Below, one piece after another: positions 43,278 to 51,393 of a DNA stretch of 64,000 bases; within the stretch, counting starts at the first letter, position 1; every line of letters starts with the position of its first letter. The notes under the pieces are model-generated. The model saw nothing but the letters and a program-made list of their open reading frames with translations, searched no databases and was not told the origin of the DNA. The position numbers and the translations under genes are program-made. The stretch spans positions 372,001 through 436,000 of the forward strand of contig NZ_FNZR01000001.1 in assembly GCF_900109365.1 (NCBI RefSeq), given 5' to 3'. Source of the stretch: Parapedobacter koreensis (GTDB taxonomy: Bacteria; Bacteroidota; Bacteroidia; Sphingobacteriales; Sphingobacteriaceae).

Positions 43278-43733
43278 ATGGGTAATAATCGAGTCAAACA
43301 ACTAAGGAAACTAAGTCAACACTATGCATACTCCTCCATTCAGATGCATGAAGCTGTTGCCAGAAAGGCAGGACTTTCAGGAACTGATCATAAGTATTTG
43401 GGCTTTTTAATTGAAAAAGGGCAGATGACAGCAGGCGAACTTTCGAATTTAACAGGTCTAACGACTGGTGCAGTTACCGGTTTAATTGACAGATTCGAAA
43501 AGAAAAAGCTAGTGAAAAGACAATTCGCCGAAGACGACAGGCGAAAGGTCATCATTGTACCAAACACTGAAAATATCATGGCGCTTTTGGAACCGCTTTA
43601 TGCAACATTCCGACACAAATCAGAAAAACTTTATGCATCATTTTCAAACAAAGAAATTGTAATCATTGAAGCCTACTTTTCAAAAGCAATTGAAATAATG
43701 GTTGAAACAACCACTAAACTCAATGAAAAATGA
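43278..43733 (+). CDS. MarR-family regulator
   Basis: The 151-residue protein has a winged-helix with MTAGELSNLTGLTTGAVTGL, then DRFEKKKLVKRQFAEDDRRK, the MarR DNA-binding wing with its conserved D-R-R-K. Its stop overlaps the start of the phosphotransferase gene by 4 bp (ATGA), so they are co-translated. It probably controls that gene in response to a small molecule. Confidence 0.9.
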   Translation: MGNNRVKQLRKLSQHYAYSSIQMHEAVARKAGLSGTDHKYLGFLIEKGQMTAGELSNLTGLTTGAVTGLIDRFEKKKLVKRQFAEDDRRKVIIVPNTENIMALLEPLYATFRHKSEKLYASFSNKEIVIIEAYFSKAIEIMVETTTKLNEK

Positions 43734-46357
43734 TTGCAAAAATGAAACCTACAGATTCCTACATACTTGGTATTCGGGATATTGGCAAAACAAAACTCGG
43801 GGTCGTTGGGAGCAAAGGAGCAAACCTAGGAGAACTTACCAAAATCGATGGAATCCATGTGCCAGATGGGTTTTGTATTTCCACAGAAGCTTTCACAAGA
43901 ATCATTGGAGAAGCGCCACCGATTAACGAGTTGCTTGACCAGTTATCGCTGCTAAAGGTAGAAGACAGGGATAAAATCAGTAAACTTAGCCATGAGATCC
44001 GCAGGAGCATCGAAGGGATAGTCATCCCCCAAGACATCAGTGAAGCAATCAACGACACCCTCTCCAAATTCGGTGAAAAGAATGCTTATGCAGTACGATC
44101 CAGTGCAACGGCAGAGGATTTACCGACAGCTTCTTTTGCAGGCCAACAGGACACGTATTTGAACATTATCGGAATAACGGACATCTTAAAACATGTCAGC
44201 AAATGCTGGGCATCGCTATTCACCGAGCGGGCTGTAATTTACCGCCTTCAAAACGGCTTTGACCACCGTAAAGTCCAGTTGTCCGTGGTTGTCCAGCGGA
44301 TGGTCTTCCCACAGGTGGCAGGAGTTTTGTTTACCGCTGATCCAGTCACTTCAACGAGGAAGGTGGTATCCATTGATGCCTGTTTCGGCCTCGGTGAGAC
44401 TTTGGTCTCCGGGCTGGTAAACGCCGATAATTACAAAGTGCACAACGGCAAGATTACTGATAAGGAAATAGCCATTAAGAAACTGGCTGTTTATGCGTTG
44501 AAAGAGGGTAGCACGGCGACACAGGAAATTGAGCCTGGGCGGCAGTATAGCCCTGCACTGACGGATGAGCAGCTATTGCAGCTTGAGCACATGGGCAGAA
44601 CCATCGAAGCACATTTCGGCCGTCCGCAGGACATTGAATGGTGCTTGGCTGATGGTGTATTTTACATTGTCCAAAGCCGACCGATCACGACGCTATACCC
44701 CATCCCAAAAGTTAATGATCAGGAAAACCACGTCTATGTGTCTGTCGGGCACCAGCAAATGATGACCGACGCCATGAAACCATTGGGAATATCACTGTGG
44801 CAGTTGACAGCTGGGCGACCCATGCATGAAGCTGGCGGAAGGTTGTTTGTAGACGTCGCAGCAGACTTAGCTTCGCCGGCCGGAAGAGAAGTTATAATCG
44901 ATGTCCTGGGAAAATCCGATCCGCTCACAAAAGACGCGTTGATGACCATCATAGCGCGGGGGGATTTTATAAAATCACTACCAAATGGTGAAAAAGAACA
45001 GGATGGTAAGGGCAATAAAGGTATGGCGAATTTCCAAACACTAATCGAATACGATCCAGCGATTGTTTCTGATCTGATGAGGCGTAGCCAAATCGCAATA
45101 GCAGCATTGAAGCATCATATCCAGTCGAAATCGGGGCCGGATTTAATTGCGTTTATTCTGGAGGACATTGGGCTACTAAGGAAAAGCTTGGTTGATCCGC
45201 AAAGTTTTGGCGTGATAATGACCGCTATGAATGCCACATCATGGATCAATGAGAAAATGGAGGAATGGTTGGGTGAAAAAAACGCAGCAAACACGCTTTC
45301 GCAATCGGTACCTAACAATATTACTTCGGAAATGGGCTTGGAGCTATTGGATGTCGCAGATGTGATCCGCCCTTATCCAGAAGTGGTTGATTATTTAAAA
45401 CATGCAAAGGATGACGACTTGCTGGATGAACTGGTCAAATTTAATGGTGGCCAGAAAGCTAGAGATGCTATCTATGCTTACCTTGCTAAATACGGAATGC
45501 GATGTGCCGGGGAAATCGATATCACGAAAACTCGCTGGATCGAAAGGCCGACGATGCTTGTCCCCCTGATCCTCAGCAACATCAAAAACGTCGAGGCTAA
45601 TGCTGGCAATCGAAAATTTGAGCAAGGGCGACAGGAGGCGTTGAAAAAAGAACAGGAACTTTTGGACCGGGTGGCGACATTACCGGATGGCAGACAAAAA
45701 GCCAAAGAAGCCAAAAGAATGATCCACCTGATCCGGAATCTCGCCGGTTACCGTGAGTATCCAAAATACGACATCGTTAATCACTATTTCGTTTATAAGC
45801 AAGCTTTATTGAAAGAAGCTGAGCAGCTTGTACAAGCCAACGTCATTCGGAAAAAAGAAGATATCTACTACCTCACTTTTGAAGAGCTCCGTGAGGTTGT
45901 ATACACAAATATGCTGGATTACCGAATTATCGCTAAACGAAAAGACAAACATAGCGTATACGAAAAACTGACTCCCCCACGTGTTATCACGTCTGACGGT
46001 GAAATCATTGTGGGCGCGTACAAACGGGAGTACCTTCCTGCAGGAGCTATCGCAGGCCTACCCGTTTCCGTTGGAGTGGTAACGGGACGAGCACGTGTCA
46101 TCTTGAACATGGCAGATGCCAATCTGGAAGAAGGAGATATATTGGTCACCACCTTTACCGACCCCAGTTGGACACCCTTGTTTGTCTCCATAAAAGGCCT
46201 GGTCACCGAGGTTGGTGGATTGATGACCCATGGAGCAGTGATCGCACGTGAATATGGCTTACCAGCGGTCGTTAGTGTGGAAAATGCCACCAAATTGATC
46301 AAAGATGGGCAACGGATTCGCGTGCATGGAGCAGCGGGATATGTAGAAATCTTATAA
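43730..46357 (+). CDS. rph: PEP-synthase-like phosphotransferase, probable rifampicin phosphotransferase
   Basis: The 875-residue protein has an N-terminal PPDK-type ATP-binding domain (GSKGANLGEL, YAVRSSATAEDLPTASFAGQ, QSRPITTLYP near 320), a central substrate region, and a C-terminal swivelling His domain GGLMTHGAVIAREYGLPAVV with H834. The length and THGAV motif fit rifampicin phosphotransferase, where true PEP synthases have TCHAA. It would transfer the beta-phosphate of ATP to rifampicin-like ansamycins. A start at 43742 is possible. MarR coupling supports a resistance role. Function was not tested. Confidence 0.85.
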   Translation: MIAKMKPTDSYILGIRDIGKTKLGVVGSKGANLGELTKIDGIHVPDGFCISTEAFTRIIGEAPPINELLDQLSLLKVEDRDKISKLSHEIRRSIEGIVIPQDISEAINDTLSKFGEKNAYAVRSSATAEDLPTASFAGQQDTYLNIIGITDILKHVSKCWASLFTERAVIYRLQNGFDHRKVQLSVVVQRMVFPQVAGVLFTADPVTSTRKVVSIDACFGLGETLVSGLVNADNYKVHNGKITDKEIAIKKLAVYALKEGSTATQEIEPGRQYSPALTDEQLLQLEHMGRTIEAHFGRPQDIEWCLADGVFYIVQSRPITTLYPIPKVNDQENHVYVSVGHQQMMTDAMKPLGISLWQLTAGRPMHEAGGRLFVDVAADLASPAGREVIIDVLGKSDPLTKDALMTIIARGDFIKSLPNGEKEQDGKGNKGMANFQTLIEYDPAIVSDLMRRSQIAIAALKHHIQSKSGPDLIAFILEDIGLLRKSLVDPQSFGVIMTAMNATSWINEKMEEWLGEKNAANTLSQSVPNNITSEMGLELLDVADVIRPYPEVVDYLKHAKDDDLLDELVKFNGGQKARDAIYAYLAKYGMRCAGEIDITKTRWIERPTMLVPLILSNIKNVEANAGNRKFEQGRQEALKKEQELLDRVATLPDGRQKAKEAKRMIHLIRNLAGYREYPKYDIVNHYFVYKQALLKEAEQLVQANVIRKKEDIYYLTFEELREVVYTNMLDYRIIAKRKDKHSVYEKLTPPRVITSDGEIIVGAYKREYLPAGAIAGLPVSVGVVTGRARVILNMADANLEEGDILVTTFTDPSWTPLFVSIKGLVTEVGGLMTHGAVIAREYGLPAVVSVENATKLIKDGQRIRVHGAAGYVEIL

Positions 46358-46403
46358 AGCTGGCATGCCTTTTGTCGATAGCTAATCAGGTTTAGGTTGA
46401 TTT

Positions 46404-46437
46404 GAAAAGTCCGACTATCCCAAATGTCGGGCTTTTC
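46404..46437 (+). terminator. terminator after the phosphotransferase gene
   Basis: GAAAAGTCCGAC pairs with GTCGGGCTTTTC (one G-U) around a 10-nt loop, then GCTTTT. Confidence 0.7.
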
Positions 46438-46508
46438 GCTTTTGACATCGGAGTGTGACGTCGGACATCAATCTCGTGAGTAACGGATATCATTAATTTA
46501 TTTTTATA

Positions 46509-46700
46509 ATGCCACAGGGAACAGTAAAATTCTTCAACGAAACCAAGGGTTTCGGGTTTATCACACCAGCGGACGGTGGTAAAGATGTATTCGTACATTC
46601 ATCCGGCTTAATCGGCCGTATTCGCGAAAACGACAAAGTATCGTATGAAGTCGAACAGGGCAAGAAAGGTCCAAGCGCGGTAAACGTGAAACGCATTTAG
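46509..46700 (+). CDS. cold-shock protein, CspA family
   Basis: The 63-residue single cold-shock domain has RNP1 KGFGFI (13-18) and RNP2 VFVHSS (27-32). It binds single-stranded nucleic acid and acts as an RNA chaperone. A clear terminator follows, so it is a single-gene unit. A second cold-shock-domain protein lies at 47410. Confidence 0.95.
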   Translation: MPQGTVKFFNETKGFGFITPADGGKDVFVHSSGLIGRIRENDKVSYEVEQGKKGPSAVNVKRI

Positions 46701-46726
46701 GACATTGGTGCTACCATCCTCTTTGG

Positions 46727-46753
46727 AGCTGCCCCCTAAAGGCAGCTTTTTTT
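46727..46753 (+). terminator. intrinsic terminator of the csp gene
   Basis: AGCTGCC pairs with GGCAGCT, 7-nt loop, then a T-run. Confidence 0.88.
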
Positions 46754-46823
46754 GTTTGCTAAAACAAACTTTTCCAGATGCGTGTTAAGCTAATATAATT
46801 TTAAAATTTGTTTGTGATCAGGA

Positions 46824-47216
46824 ATGGAGCGGGCAAGGAAAATACTGATAATTGATGATGAAGAGGATATCCTCGAACTGCTTGATATTGTCTTTAAAGA
46901 TTCAGGATATGAGGTCGCATTGTCAAGATGCAGTCTTGACACGGAGCATGTAGGCACGCTTAATCCCGACCTTATTCTCCTGGACGTTCGATTAGCCGGA
47001 TCGGAGAAAGATGGGGCGGAAATGTGCAGGGAGATAAAAGACAAAAAATACCTGCAATACCTTCCTGCCATTTTAATTTCCGCAGAGCATGATATAAAAT
47101 CAATAGCAAGGGATTGCAAAGCTGATAATTATGTGGCCAAACCATTTGAAATTTGGGAATTAGTCACGAAAGTTGACGGGTATTTACATGACCGTGTCAC
47201 CAGATCCTCCGTCTAA
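46824..47216 (+). CDS. single-domain response regulator
   Basis: The 130-residue receiver domain has acidic pair D11/D12, phospho-acceptor D54 in ILLDVRLAG, S86 in ILISAE and K106 in YVAKPFE. No output domain is attached, so it is a CheY-like signalling intermediate or phosphate sink. No histidine kinase is adjacent. Confidence 0.9.
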   Translation: MERARKILIIDDEEDILELLDIVFKDSGYEVALSRCSLDTEHVGTLNPDLILLDVRLAGSEKDGAEMCREIKDKKYLQYLPAILISAEHDIKSIARDCKADNYVAKPFEIWELVTKVDGYLHDRVTRSSV

Positions 47217-47306
47217 AATCTTATTTCAATACTTGCTTCTTTAATCAATTATCCGTAGCTTCGGATGGCAGGATCGGCGAATAGCAGTATTACAAGAAAT
47301 TTTTGA

Positions 47307-47314
47307 TACCTTTG
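47307..47314 (+). promoter_or_regulatory. -7 element of the 47410 gene
   Basis: TACCTTTG matches TAnnTTTG. It implies a 5' leader of about 90 nt, typical for cold-shock-type genes. The -33 box is unclear. Confidence 0.45.
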
Positions 47315-47409
47315 TACCACCCGTACGAATAATGTTCATTAGACGGGATGCACAAACCAGCTGTCCAGCAGCAAAAAAACACGACTTTTTAAATCATTAA
47401 TTAATCTCA

Positions 47410-47871
47410 ATGGCAAAATCCCAAGAAACATTTAACAAAAAAGAGCGAGCAAAAAAGAAATTACAAAAACGAAAAGAAAAAGAACAACGTAGGGAAGAAA
47501 AAAAACAGGAGCCTTCTGGCAGAGGAAAACAGTTCGACGACATGATCGCATATGTGGATGAAAATGGAAACCTTTCTTCCACTCCACCGGATCCCAAGAA
47601 GGCGAAGGAAGTCGCCTTAGAAGATATCGTCATTGATATACCAAGAGCGGCTCCCGCAGACCCCGATGCCTTACCCACAGGCGTGGTATCATACTTTGAT
47701 ACATCGAAAGGATATGGATTTATCACAAACTCAACGTCACAAGAACGTATTTTCGTGCATGTAAAAAGCCTGGCGGATCCTGAGGTCACATTGGCCGCCG
47801 GAGACAAAGTTGAATACACCGCAACGAAGGGCCCACGCGGCTGGCAGGCCGAATCGGTCAGGAAGCTTTAG
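47410..47871 (+). CDS. cold-shock-domain protein with basic N-terminal extension
   Basis: In the 153-residue protein residues 1-40 are very Lys/Arg/Glu-rich (FNKKERAKKKLQKRKEKEQR) and probably helical. A linker follows, then a C-terminal cold-shock domain with KGYGFI and RIFVHVKS. The basic arm should raise RNA or ribosome binding. This architecture is common in Bacteroidota. Confidence 0.85.
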   Translation: MAKSQETFNKKERAKKKLQKRKEKEQRREEKKQEPSGRGKQFDDMIAYVDENGNLSSTPPDPKKAKEVALEDIVIDIPRAAPADPDALPTGVVSYFDTSKGYGFITNSTSQERIFVHVKSLADPEVTLAAGDKVEYTATKGPRGWQAESVRKL

Positions 47872-47906
47872 GGATTTGCCAAGCCATAATCAATATAAAC
47901 GACCAG

Positions 47907-48890
47907 CTACTGGATTTGTTGGTAGCATATTGAGAATACACTGCGGTACGTGTCTCCTTGTTCAAAATGGATAGTGGCCACCATTTTGACAGAAATGGAC
48001 AACGGCCATCCGTTTTCATAATCAAAGACGTATTCAGCAAGGTTGCTCACGGTAAGCAATGATCCGTCACGCAACTGCATCTCCATCTCTGCAAGGCGCT
48101 GATCCTCCACTTCTTGATCGAGATCAGCCGCCTTGATAAAATCCTCGATTACCGTCCTGGAAATATCATGCAGCACGCCCTCATCTGGCACCATCCTAAC
48201 CTTGATGATGCAGTTTTTTTTCTCCTGGTCTATCCCATCGAGCCAAATAGAACTTCTTGAAGGAAGTGTCGTGCCAAGTGCTGGAATGAACGTTTCATCT
48301 TCATAATACAACGTATCGCCCAATTGGTACCTACGCCCATAAGGAAAATGGAAGCGGCCGATTTCAGGTGTAAAAACTTGAGCAAATCCGCCAACCTGTA
48401 TTTCTTTCCATGTAGCAAGGGCTTCAGCCACGATACCTGCGGTATCCCGTTCAACCAAGCCTTCACCAATACGGTCAAAAAGTTCATCCGCGAACGCATC
48501 AATTTCATCAGCATTGGTCGTCTCCAGAAAAACACCGGTACCATCGGTAAGGTAGCGATAGGTAAGTTGCCCATATTGCTCGATAAGGGCCTGAAAGGCA
48601 GGATTAGCCGCCCGAACATCCTTATCGGATAGTTGTGCGCTCTGCGTCAAACAGGAAAGCTCAAAAACACTTTCGATGGAATCAGCAACCGTGATTTGCA
48701 TGACAGCATACCGGGTAGTGTCCGTTTCGATGAGTGAGTCGCCGGCAAACGTTTGCTTTTCTTGCAGCACAACGTAGTTCCTGTAATCTCCCTTCTTCCA
48801 ATTGGCTGTAATAGCAATCGTATGTTCCTGTGCGTGGAGACCACTTGCGACGCATGTGATCAACGCGAAAGCGGATAAGACGTTATGCAT
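47907..48890 (-). CDS. exported hypothetical protein
   Basis: The 327-residue protein has a signal peptide (MHNVLSAFALITCVASGLHA-Q). The mature part is mostly beta-strand with acidic helices (EVEDQRLAEMEMQLRDGSLL). It ends VFSICYQQIQ. No Pfam-like motif is recognised. Probably periplasmic. It converges with the 47410 gene (35 bp between stops). Confidence 0.7.
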   Translation of the reverse strand: MHNVLSAFALITCVASGLHAQEHTIAITANWKKGDYRNYVVLQEKQTFAGDSLIETDTTRYAVMQITVADSIESVFELSCLTQSAQLSDKDVRAANPAFQALIEQYGQLTYRYLTDGTGVFLETTNADEIDAFADELFDRIGEGLVERDTAGIVAEALATWKEIQVGGFAQVFTPEIGRFHFPYGRRYQLGDTLYYEDETFIPALGTTLPSRSSIWLDGIDQEKKNCIIKVRMVPDEGVLHDISRTVIEDFIKAADLDQEVEDQRLAEMEMQLRDGSLLTVSNLAEYVFDYENGWPLSISVKMVATIHFEQGDTYRSVFSICYQQIQ

Positions 48891-48934
48891 TTGACAAGGC
48901 GTTATTTGCGAAACAAAGGTAATTCATTCATTTC

Positions 48935-48973
48935 AAAAAAAAACCACCCGCTACCGATTAGGCACACGGGTGG
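48935..48973 (-). terminator. terminator of the 49001-50578 gene
   Basis: On the minus strand CCACCCG pairs with CGGGTGG, 16-nt loop, then nine T. Confidence 0.82.
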
Positions 48974-49000
48974 TACTAAGTTGATTATTAACTAAATCGG

Positions 49001-50578
49001 TTATTGCGTTACCGGCTCTGCAAGCCGATAGGTGCTTTGCTGTGTAAACGTCCTTCCGAACATATCCGTGGCACGTACTTCAATTTGATGCACGCCTATG
49101 GGCAAGTTCGTTGGAACGTTAGCCCGCCATAAGTGGGTGCTGGTTACCGCATTGGATGGGCGCCGTCCCGGCATCAGTTCCTCGGTTATGTCCCAACGGT
49201 ATAGGGACCATACAAAATCGGGATCCGGTTCCTCAATGTGATTCATTGGCTTCCATTCGTCATTGTCAACACGGTATTCTACCTTATCCCCTTCCCGTCC
49301 CATGAAAAAATTGGCAAAAATACTTGATGAAGTACCACGCCCCTGAGCCACTACTTTTGGATGGAAAAGTTTGATTTGAAATTCTTTCGGCGCATTGGCT
49401 ACCTTATAATCGATGACATACCGATTGCCACGGATATGGAGGAAGATATACCCCTTGGGGGTACCGTCCCGCATGGTAGATACCGGCACTCCTTGCTCAT
49501 TAAGTTCACCTGAGTACCAATCACCTGAAGTCGTACCGGCGTTGTATTCGTGGTGTGGCTTGTCCTGGTGCCAGCCTGCTTCGCGGCCATAGAAATTCTG
49601 GCGCTGCAAGTGGGTATGGGCAGACATGGAAAACGTATAAGGGAAGTCTTTCAACAAGTCAAACAGCCGTTGGCGATCAGCATTACGGAAAGACCCTTCA
49701 TTTTCATGCAAAAGTGGGATGTGGAATGCCAGCACAATCAGTTTGTCCTTGCTGACTTGCTTTAAATCGTTTTCCACAAAATCCAATTGTTCCTTACGGA
49801 ACCCGCCCCAATAGCCACTACCATCACGTGGATCGGGATATAGGATATCATCTAATACAATGAAGTGCGCATTACCATAGTTGAATGCATAATTTGCCGG
49901 ACCAAAACTGGCTTCGAACGTCTCATCAGCCAACGAATCAGCGGTCGCATCGTAGTCCATATCGTGGTTGCCCATGAGGTTGTACCAAGGAAGGCCAATC
50001 TGGGCAACCGTCCGCAAGTAAGCGTTGTGCATAGACAAATTGTCCCCCACCAAATCTCCCAAACTTAAACCGAATGCGACACCCTGAATAGCCTTTACTT
50101 CGGCGACCACGCCGCGATTGAAGCTTTCCATATCCTCATCAGTATACGGTTGGGGATCACCAAAGATCAACGCCGTGAAGTCATTAGGCTCTTCCTGTTG
50201 TATTAATGGAAAATCCACTGACTTCGGCAGTGCCCCTGTAGCGGCTACTCCGCCATATTTTAGGGCAGGTGAGCCATTAGGCTTATGGATATAATAAAAC
50301 TGGGGTAGGTTATTTTCGTCTACAGGCACCACATAGCCGGACGGCTTAATGACAAAAATGATGTTGTCTTGCCCCACAGGCAATTCATAACGCCCGTCCT
50401 GGCCGCTTGTCGCCACCTGTGTACCATTGCTTACGGACACGCCTGCAACGCCCTGTTCGCGGCGGTCACGCTGGCCATTGCCGTTGGCATCGTTATAGAC
50501 ATAACCTGTGACCACAGACTGCCCATACAACAACGTGCCGCAAACCAGCGGTAGAAAAGTTACAATTAATTTTTTCAA
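49001..50578 (-). CDS. calcineurin-like phosphoesterase with MetallophosN and MetallophosC domains
   Basis: The 525-residue protein has a signal peptide (MKKLIVTFLPLVCGTLLYGQ) and an N-terminal SdrD-B-like/MetallophosN domain (GYVYNDANGNGQRDRREQGV, 25-110). The catalytic domain has GDPQPY, LSLGDLVGD, MGNHDMDY, AFHIPLLHENEG and SAHTHLQ, the five metal-binding blocks. A C-terminal beta domain (about 385-525) follows. It probably hydrolyses phosphate esters in the periplasm. Substrate unknown. Confidence 0.9.
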   Translation of the reverse strand: MKKLIVTFLPLVCGTLLYGQSVVTGYVYNDANGNGQRDRREQGVAGVSVSNGTQVATSGQDGRYELPVGQDNIIFVIKPSGYVVPVDENNLPQFYYIHKPNGSPALKYGGVAATGALPKSVDFPLIQQEEPNDFTALIFGDPQPYTDEDMESFNRGVVAEVKAIQGVAFGLSLGDLVGDNLSMHNAYLRTVAQIGLPWYNLMGNHDMDYDATADSLADETFEASFGPANYAFNYGNAHFIVLDDILYPDPRDGSGYWGGFRKEQLDFVENDLKQVSKDKLIVLAFHIPLLHENEGSFRNADRQRLFDLLKDFPYTFSMSAHTHLQRQNFYGREAGWHQDKPHHEYNAGTTSGDWYSGELNEQGVPVSTMRDGTPKGYIFLHIRGNRYVIDYKVANAPKEFQIKLFHPKVVAQGRGTSSSIFANFFMGREGDKVEYRVDNDEWKPMNHIEEPDPDFVWSLYRWDITEELMPGRRPSNAVTSTHLWRANVPTNLPIGVHQIEVRATDMFGRTFTQQSTYRLAEPVTQ

Positions 50579-50782
50579 GATTGAATCCCTTTAGTTTCTG
50601 ACAGACAAATAAACGTCGTAAAACCCAATTAAATATTAAGCCTGTGCTACATTATTGTTAAGTCGGATTCGATGTAACATTTTTCGTGAAAAACCAATGA
50701 TTCTATGATGAAAATGAAATTATTTCCATATTTACACCCAAAATCATTAAAACAATATAACAATTCTTAAAAAAATCATTTT

Positions 50783-50814
50783 TTTTAAATATTTGCATCA
50801 AAATTTTATATTTG
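50783..50814 (+). promoter_or_regulatory. promoter of the carbon-uptake cluster
   Basis: TATATTTG at 50807-50814 is an exact -7 box; a T-run at about 50781-50786 stands in for the -33 TTTG at the right spacing. Confidence 0.5.
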
Positions 50815-50867
50815 CAACCGTTATTTGTCACGATAAATAGGCAATATCAATTTCCAATACCAGAAAA

Positions 50868-51236
50868 ATGGTAATATTTCTCAGATTACTTACCTGCCTT
50901 TTGCTTTTTACGACTACTTACCACCCCATGGTAGCGGCGTTGGAGGACAACACGCAGACAGCCAACGATTATAATGCACAGCGGCTGGAAAACGCGTTCG
51001 GTGGTCATTTCCTACGAATAAAAAAGCAAACATCCTCCCACAAAGCCATGGAAATCCTTGGAGAAGAACGGACAGAGCTTGAAAAATTTGATTCACTGGC
51101 CAACCCTATCTTGTGTACGGTACTACTTTTCTTATTTGTTCCACAATTCACCCGGAATGCTATCCTGCTTACAGAATGGCATGCCCCTAAAGCGTTTCCG
51201 CCCCTATTCATTGCCCTGCGCAACTTACGTATCTGA
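50868..51236 (+). CDS. small exported or membrane protein at the head of the carbon-uptake cluster
   Basis: The 122-residue protein has an N-terminal signal-like helix (MVIFLRLLTCLLLFTTTYHP) and a second hydrophobic stretch (ILCTVLLFLFVPQFTRNAIL). It lies 157 bp before dabA, downstream of the cluster promoter. No family is recognised. A DIC-linked accessory role is inferred only from position. Confidence 0.5.
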   Translation: MVIFLRLLTCLLLFTTTYHPMVAALEDNTQTANDYNAQRLENAFGGHFLRIKKQTSSHKAMEILGEERTELEKFDSLANPILCTVLLFLFVPQFTRNAILLTEWHAPKAFPPLFIALRNLRI

Positions 51237-51393
51237 TCCCCCCTATATTTATCCTATCTGAGCGATAGCTTATTGGGACATATAGCCCAAAAGGCTTGCT
51301 TTCTTTTGTTTTTGCGCGCTTAGCTTATAGGATAAAGCCTTCCAAGCTTTTTAGGTAGTTCACCTTATTGTTTACCCATAACTATTCATTTTA

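Noticed and set aside
43730-46357. Housekeeping PEP synthase
   Set aside because: The His domain reads MTHGAV, not TCHAA, and the gene is coupled to MarR; rifampicin phosphotransferase fits better.
46808-47216. Two-component system with adjacent kinase
   Set aside because: Only a receiver domain is present; flanking genes are cold-shock-type proteins, with no histidine kinase.
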